From Lunularia cruciata (taxonomy: Eukaryota; Streptophyta; Marchantiopsida; Lunulariales; Lunulariaceae), in NCBI GenBank assembly GCA_948567375.1, contig OX419761.1, positions 47,432,501-47,496,500 of the forward strand: a stretch of DNA of 64,000 nucleotides. The letters run 5' to 3'. The first letter of the stretch is position 1; each line of letters starts with the position of its first letter. Positions 57,861 to 64,000 of this stretch are shown here, piece by piece. Under the pieces are notes generated by a model that worked only from the letters and a program-made list of their open reading frames with translations, was not told the origin of the DNA and made no database searches. Made by a program: the position numbers and the translations under genes.

Positions 57861-59079
57861 AACTCTATATATACAAAACAACATTTCAAGTGGTGTCTGA
57901 AATTATATATTGATATTCTATAAGAGAAATTTGTTATTACCCTTAAAATTGTTAGAATTGCAAAGGTGTGATTGTAGTTGATTACTGCACATTTCATCTA
58001 TTTAAAAAAGCATACTAACCATGCTCTTGATTTCTTGGGCTATTTTTCTAAGGTTGGCTAATTCTAATGTCATTTGATATTGTTGCTTAGATTTTGCTAT
58101 CTATTCCTTAAATCTTGATTTTGAGCTATTGATTTTTGCTTTGCTTTAATTTTTCTATCTTGGTAGTTCTGGTGCTCCCATTTCTTCAAAATTTTCTCAT
58201 GCTTAAGTGCTAGAGAAAGACCGTGGAGATTAGTAGTTACTAGGAGAATTGCTCCAAAAAGATTTGGCACTTGTATAGTGTCACAAGTTAGGATGAGCAA
58301 TACTTGTAAGCATGTAGGATAATCTTGAGTGCTTGTAGGATGATAAGCACTTGGAATGCTAACTTGTAAAGTGCATACAAGCCAAAGTGCCAAGTACTCT
58401 ACTAGCACTTGTGCACAAATGCCATTTCAATTTGAATGCACCACTAGCTCAGCCATAATTGCCACCGAGGATTGTTACAAAAATGATAACCATTAGCACT
58501 CATCAGGCAAGCTTGGGACATGGGAAGTGAATGGTAGAGAATTTTTTTTCATGTGGAAGAGTGAAATCTAACCATGCAATACATGCAGATGCCTTTGCAT
58601 GTGTGAATAGTGCATACTTGCTCCTTAACTGCTAAAGGGCTGAAGAATGACCATGAATTTGGGCTATAATTGAGGAGTTTAGCCAACATCTGTACTTTTC
58701 AGAGAGTCACTTGCCTACATAGCTGATTGATTAGAATTTTCACTTTGCCAAGAATTAAGAGAAAATCCATTGCATTTTGATCAAGGTAGCACTTGGAGTG
58801 ATTGTTAGAACTTGGAGTGATGCACAATACTCAACTAGTAGATGTAACTACAACCTATACCTTCTTCCTACTATCTAGAAGCATGGTGACTAAACTAGAG
58901 AATATAGAAAGATTCTAGAATCCATCTTTGTGTCTCTTGCAATAAAGAAATAGGCAATTCATTATAGAACTATAGTGATCTAGAGCAAACACTTGGGATT
59001 CTTGCTCTAGAATTAGGAATTGATGGAATTTACCATGATATACAAGATGAGTGGAAAGAAAGAGAAGAAACCAAGGGGA
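57861..59079. other. No gene recognised
   Basis: AT-rich sequence with repeated acttg/gcacttg words. It could be the U3 part of a decayed long LTR in front of the ORF remnant that follows, but I cannot show an LTR end. Confidence 0.4.
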
Positions 59080-60950
59080 ATGAGAGGTAATCTTCACACT
59101 TGGATAAGGTATCATTGGTGCATGATATTGAGCCTTGGAGCAATGACCATGTATTCTAAGTTGTTGACAAGGAGTTAATGGTTGAGATCAAGGCCGCTTT
59201 CAATGATAAGAGGTCAAATAAAAATAGGTAGAGGGTGACCAGTTATAAAGACCCTCCAAGGAGAGCTATAGTAAATGCAATTATGAAACTCTTTAAACCT
59301 AAAAAGAACTACCTACTTGACCAATAGCCATGTTGTATTTTTTTATTACATGTACTTAAGTGAGCTAGGAGGTTGGGCAAACTTGCTCAATCAATAGACC
59401 AAGACCCTACATACAGAGTTTGAAGAGGTCAAAGGTGCTACATACCTTGCTCAATTTTCCACTACATTCCTACATGGGAGCCAGTCTCCTTACCCAAGAG
59501 GAAAGGAAGACGTTTCCCACTCACTTTCATCTTGTAGGTTATTTTGATAAAAAAAACTTGAAAGACCAATATTGATTTCCAAGTAAAAAGGTGTTGATGC
59601 CAAAAATTCCAAGATATGGCTCTTTGTGCCTAAAGATGAGGAACTGGTTTCACCAAAGATTTTCAAGAGGAAGAAGACCACTCCAAAGAAGCAATACCCC
59701 CTCAGCCAAGAAACCAAGTTCTAGCATCGAAATAGTAGAGGTATCCTCATCCAAGTGAGAAGCCAAGGATACCAAAGATCATGAAGATAAGGAAGAGGAG
59801 GAACAAAGGTCCTTCACTCTTCAAGCTTTGACCTTCACTTCACACAAAGGAGAAGAAGAAAAGACTTGGGAGGATGCATAAATTGTCTCAAACTTGCAAA
59901 ACCAAGAAATCAAAGAATGTTTTATAGGATATGAGAAAGGAGACTATGGTGTCAAAACTAGTATCATTGAGCCCCATCAAAAAGAGGAAGATGCAAAAAA
60001 AGAGCTCTAGGATTGAGCTGAGTGCTTGAAGGCCCAAGAACTTTGGCTTGAAGTTTCAGACAAGGCCAAAGTCTTGCAACAAGAGAACAACTAGATCATC
60101 AATCATGCCAACGATGAATATGTCAACATTGATGTTTATATTCCAAAAAAATCACCAAGGGCATAGACCAAAATCAAAGAACAATCAACACCCTCAATAC
60201 CAATGCCAATTTGAGAGGGGCCAACTCTATGATACATTTAGTTGGAGTTTCACTTCAATTGATGGAGGTACTACTTCCCCAATACCAAGCCAAATGTCTT
60301 GACATTGTGGACTGCACCACACTAGTCTAAAGTATGTATAAGCAAGTTTACACTCAAAAGGCCAAAGAATGCCTGGTCTAGGAAGAGGTAGCAAAGCCAT
60401 AGACTTGTACAAGTAGGAGGTTATAAAGGTAAGTACTTCATTGTATGAAAACCAAGAGCTCAAGAGGAGGAGTGTCACATTGAAAAAAGACCAAGATTCC
60501 TAGGCCAAGGAGAACAAGAGCTATAGAGTGAGTTGTAGGCACTTCAACTTGAGTAATAGTACAAGAACAAAGTCAAAAAGCAATTTCTTGGCAAGTGCCA
60601 AGTGTTAGTGAGCACTTGGAATAAATTGAAGGAGGGACATGATTGTGTTGTCACCTTAGAAGTTCAATTACATGAGTATTGGCAAGAAGTAGCACTGCAA
60701 CTAGATTGTTGAGTTGGAGGAAGAAAGGGCCAAGCAAGCAAAGAGTACACACTTTACTTGGATACTTGGACTCAATAGATGAAGGAAGACAAGCCCAAGA
60801 TGATTCATCAAATAGAAGAGGTCCGGAATTTATTCATTAGGAAGCTAAAGTAAGGAAGACAATTTGAGCACTGTAGGAAAACACCATAAGCTAAAGTTCA
60901 AGGTTCAAAGATTAGATAACAAGGCCAACAAGGAGGAGAAGATGAACCTT
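59080..60950 (+). pseudogene. Fourth, highly decayed copy of the LTR-borne protein
   Basis: The plus strand at about 59180-59310 reads VEIKAAFNDKRS, a stop, VTSYKDPPRRAIVNAIMKLFKPKK, aligning with VRDAFSSKRTKNGYKVESYKDPVKRGIVSALMAILKPKR of the intact copy (differences at many sites but same spacing). Next come traces of the FFHKLF and PFAAHFYLG blocks, a basic patch (KRKKTTPKKQ-like, ~59650), an acidic stretch (59750-59870) and Gln/Glu/Lys-rich coiled coil to about 60950. The order matches the intact protein. It is riddled with stops. It is a more distant relative than the C and D copies. Confidence 0.6.
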
Positions 60951-63900
60951 TATCTTCACGGTTGAGGGAGCACTTTGACAAGAAATTCACAACAACTTGC
61001 CAAACCTATCTATTAGAAATAGCTATAATCAAGCCCAAACTAATCAGTAAGTTAGGTAACCTAGGGGTGAACATAGAACATCATCCCTAACAATTATAGT
61101 ATAAGGCACTTTGCCAAAAGGAAGTTATTCAAAGACACTAGCACATTGAGTAAATAGTCAAATACTTTGAGTTTTATATTAGAATACGGACTCAAAATTG
61201 TATCTACCTCACCAAGGGCACTCACAATTGTACATGACTTTGTAGTTGTAGTTTAAAATTAGATTAGGAGTAGAAGACCTAATAGCTTCCTAACACAATC
61301 AATCACAAATGACTAGGATAAGATAGGATTGGGTCCTTAAAGCAATTGATGTATAGTATAGATTAGAATTTTAATGAGCTTCACTTGTGCTCTTGAACTC
61401 TTTGGTTCAAAGTCAAAAATCTAAATGGTTGAGGACCAAAGTTACTTTGTTTCTTTCATACTTTGATTACAAGTGAATAGTACACTATGTTCTTTGCAAG
61501 TTTTGTGTCCTCCATTTTATGCATTGCCAATTATCTAGGGGAGAGTAGAGATGAAGAATTTCATATTAAGGTCTTAAGTTCTTGGTACAAAGTTGGTACT
61601 TGCACTTGATCAAGATGTGCACTAAATGATCCAAAGGAATGAGCATGTGCAAAAAGTGGATTTGTAAGCTCAACACATGAGCATTACCACAAAATCAAAA
61701 AACCAAGACATTTGGCCAACATGAAGTGTACACTTTAACCTAAACCTTCTAAGCACAATGCACTTGCAAGAGTAACAACTTCAAAATGGAATGGCACTTG
61801 TAATGAAGCAAGCCATCACCTTTAAGAGCAATCTTGGATAAAACTTAGAGTGAAAGTGATTCTTTTGTTTTCTTTTTGCTATAGTGCACCACAATGAGTG
61901 ATACTTCACTCTTTTTGGAATGGTTATTTCCCAAGAGGTTAAATAAAAATGCATAAAAAATTTGTGACATTGTGATATTTTCCTTCATTCTTACTTGTTT
62001 CTAACATGTATCCTTGTGTAAATGACATGTCTTTACTAATTATACTATAAGTACATTGACATTGGGTTTTCAAAGTAGTCTTTTGAGCATAGATTTGAGC
62101 TAAAAAACACCTTTTCCTAACTTCTAATGAGTCCATCTTCAATTTCTTATGGCTAGCCATATATTAGGGAAAAGCAAGAAGAGTTGAGAAATTATTGGAA
62201 TTTGTCTTCAATGACTTCTCCTCTTGATTGATTCACCATCCTACTTACACTCTCCATCTCTATCTTGTGCATCTCTTATATCTTTGTTGCCTTTAACTCT
62301 TGCTTTTGCACGCATATCCTCTTGAGTTCTAGTAGTCTCTTCTAGTTTTCTTATGTTCCTTTGCATAATTTTGTAGATCCTCCTCTTCTTTAGGAAAGTT
62401 GAATGGTTTGCTTGGTGCATATTTTGGACAATTGAAATCAAATAGCCTTTTGTCTTAGGTACTTAAAATGGTCTTTGGTATGGATCCCTACACAAGAAAA
62501 GTGTATGAGTCCTCTGCAAAGGAAATTCTTCCACTAACATTTTTGCCTCCTCATTAGTGTCAATTTAGAAATTTCATTCTCTTTTCACACTCATTCAAAA
62601 AGATTATGTTCACTCCTCAACCTCAAATTTACAAGGATAGGTGGAAATACTTGCTCTACTCCCAAAAATTGCATCCGTTCTATTAAAAAGTACAAAAATT
62701 AGTAATTTTGTCCTTTATTGTAGTCCACCCATGTTTGATCTCCTTTTCCTTGATACCCTCACCCGTGTATTTGTCCTTCAATTACAAGTAGACTTGTAGA
62801 ACTTCAAAAAATTGGCCCATTTCTTCTTCAATTTTTCTTTGTTTATGGATAAATGGAATTCACTACCAAACCTCATGAGGGAAGTGGCCATGTAATTAAA
62901 TTGATTATTTTTGGATGGGTTTCTTCCTATTGCCAATATATATTTCTTTTAAGTGATCTAGATCTACTAGAAAATCAAGAATTTGACTATAGTGATATGA
63001 CACCAACCAGAATCTATCTTCTTCATATTTTGCTCTACTTAAATTACTAATAGAAGAAGTAATGTCCTTATCTTTACTCCTTGGAGCAGATGGAGCAAAT
63101 GCTATAAAGAAAACCATTATTTATAGCCCTTGAAATCCTATATTTTTTGCATGTGCCAAAATAAAGTACTATGGAAAGGAATAAAATTAGGATTAGAATC
63201 ATGAAGACTAGGAGGAGAAATGTGCTCTATGTATGAGAGAAGGAGCTTGAATAGAATCAACATCAATGATCTCGATGAATGTTCACTCCATGGTCTTGGT
63301 TTTATCTATCCATTTCCAATTTTGAGTGCTAAAGATGGTGCGCTATGAATTCCTCCAAGCGGGAGTACCTTGAATCTCTCTAAGATGGCACGATTTCTAA
63401 ACACCTAAATTGCATATTAGTACCCATCAATCAATCAGATTACCTTTTTGCCTTCTTGGATTTCATTCCTTCCATTTTGGAATTCAACTTTTTTCCTTTT
63501 TCTTGCTCCAATTGCATTCTCCTTAATTTACAAAGTCCTCGTAGCCAATAAGCCTATAAATCATGTTATGGATAATGACTTATAATTCTTTCATTGTTAT
63601 GGAGATTTTACCCATAACTTAAAAAAAAATTCCTTGTGGATATCATTTATTATTTATTTTTAATATTATGTATTATTGTAACGCACCTAACTCTATGTAA
63701 TTTTACTTCAAAACATACCAGAAATAGAAGATTACTAAACTAAGTATTTTCCAAGATTAATTAATCTCCTTGTAATGTACTTAACAAACACTTTAAAATG
63801 AATATGAAGCTACTCTACTCAAAGTAATTCCTTCATAAGAAAGAGTGATTGTAAGTTATTAATAATCACTTGCACTATCTAAATTAATTTTATTTTAATC

Positions 63901-64000
63901 AACATCCTCAAAGTTAGTAAGCTGATTATAATATCTACCAAATTAAAGAAGAACTAAAACAACTTTCCTTCTACTTTTTATTTATTTTGATGTATGTGTT
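60951..64000. other. No gene recognised
   Basis: AT-rich sequence with only short frames. 62470-63120 has a faintly coding texture on the minus strand, not identified. No repeats shared with the rest of the window were seen. Confidence 0.4.

Overview
The window is plant nuclear DNA made almost entirely of nested, decayed LTR retrotransposons. I find no intact host gene, rRNA, tRNA or CRISPR array. Long insert-within-insert structure, many in-frame stops and absence of genes fit a land plant with a very large genome. A gymnosperm or other non-flowering lineage is my guess; it is an inference, not shown.

Layout. (1) 1-11436: element E, a minus-strand Ty3/gypsy chromovirus, both LTRs present. 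Its 3' LTR is interrupted by a solo LTR of family F (289-1802), and its gag/protease region by a 3.8 kb solo LTR of an Athila-like family with a perfect 5-bp target duplication (5983-9765). (2) 11437-13004: a scrap of another E-like element, then the 3' end of a second chromovirus (F2). (3) 13005-17620: element A (E family, minus), inserted into F2 and cut off in gag. (4) 17620-28289: element C, plus-strand Athila-like, with a tRNA-Asp type primer site, single-frame gag-pol, a ten-copy ~152-bp tandem array before the 3' LTR, and a truncated 3' LTR. (5) 28290-33418: element B (E family, minus), lacking its 3' end, inserted in (6) 33419-39920: the 5' half of element D, same family as C but minus strand, with a complete 3.3 kb LTR. 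(7) ~40210-41660: a dead PIF/Harbinger-like transposase. (8) 43043-52891: element H, a minus-strand Ty3/gypsy element. (9) 52892-64000: old unrecognised remnants, degenerate tandem repeats and a fourth decayed copy of the long-LTR protein at 59080-60950.

The main discovery is element H. Its single reading frame of about 2,430 codons reads Gag, two CCHC knuckles, aspartic protease, a C5 cytosine DNA methyltransferase domain (DNMT3-like motif order), reverse transcriptase, RNase H, integrase and a C-terminal PHD finger. The frame is broken by stops, mostly explicable as C-to-T changes, and by one frameshift. A DNA-modifying enzyme and a histone-reading finger in one retroelement suggest the element managed its own chromatin state. 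The bases right after its 5' LTR are perfectly complementary (16 nt) to a sequence about 27 nt downstream of a TATA-like box in the same LTR, which is the geometry of Tf1-type self-priming; no tRNA primer site is evident there. Its LTR pieces are arranged as if a two-LTR circle had been opened inside an LTR.

A second system is the Athila-like family (C, D, solo LTR, and a remnant). Its 3.3-3.8 kb LTR holds a sense-strand ORF of about 860 codons starting about 26 nt after the LTR TATA box. A third observation is that E-family LTRs carry perfect heat-shock-element arrays upstream of their TATA box, while all three integrase copies have Lys in place of the catalytic Glu.
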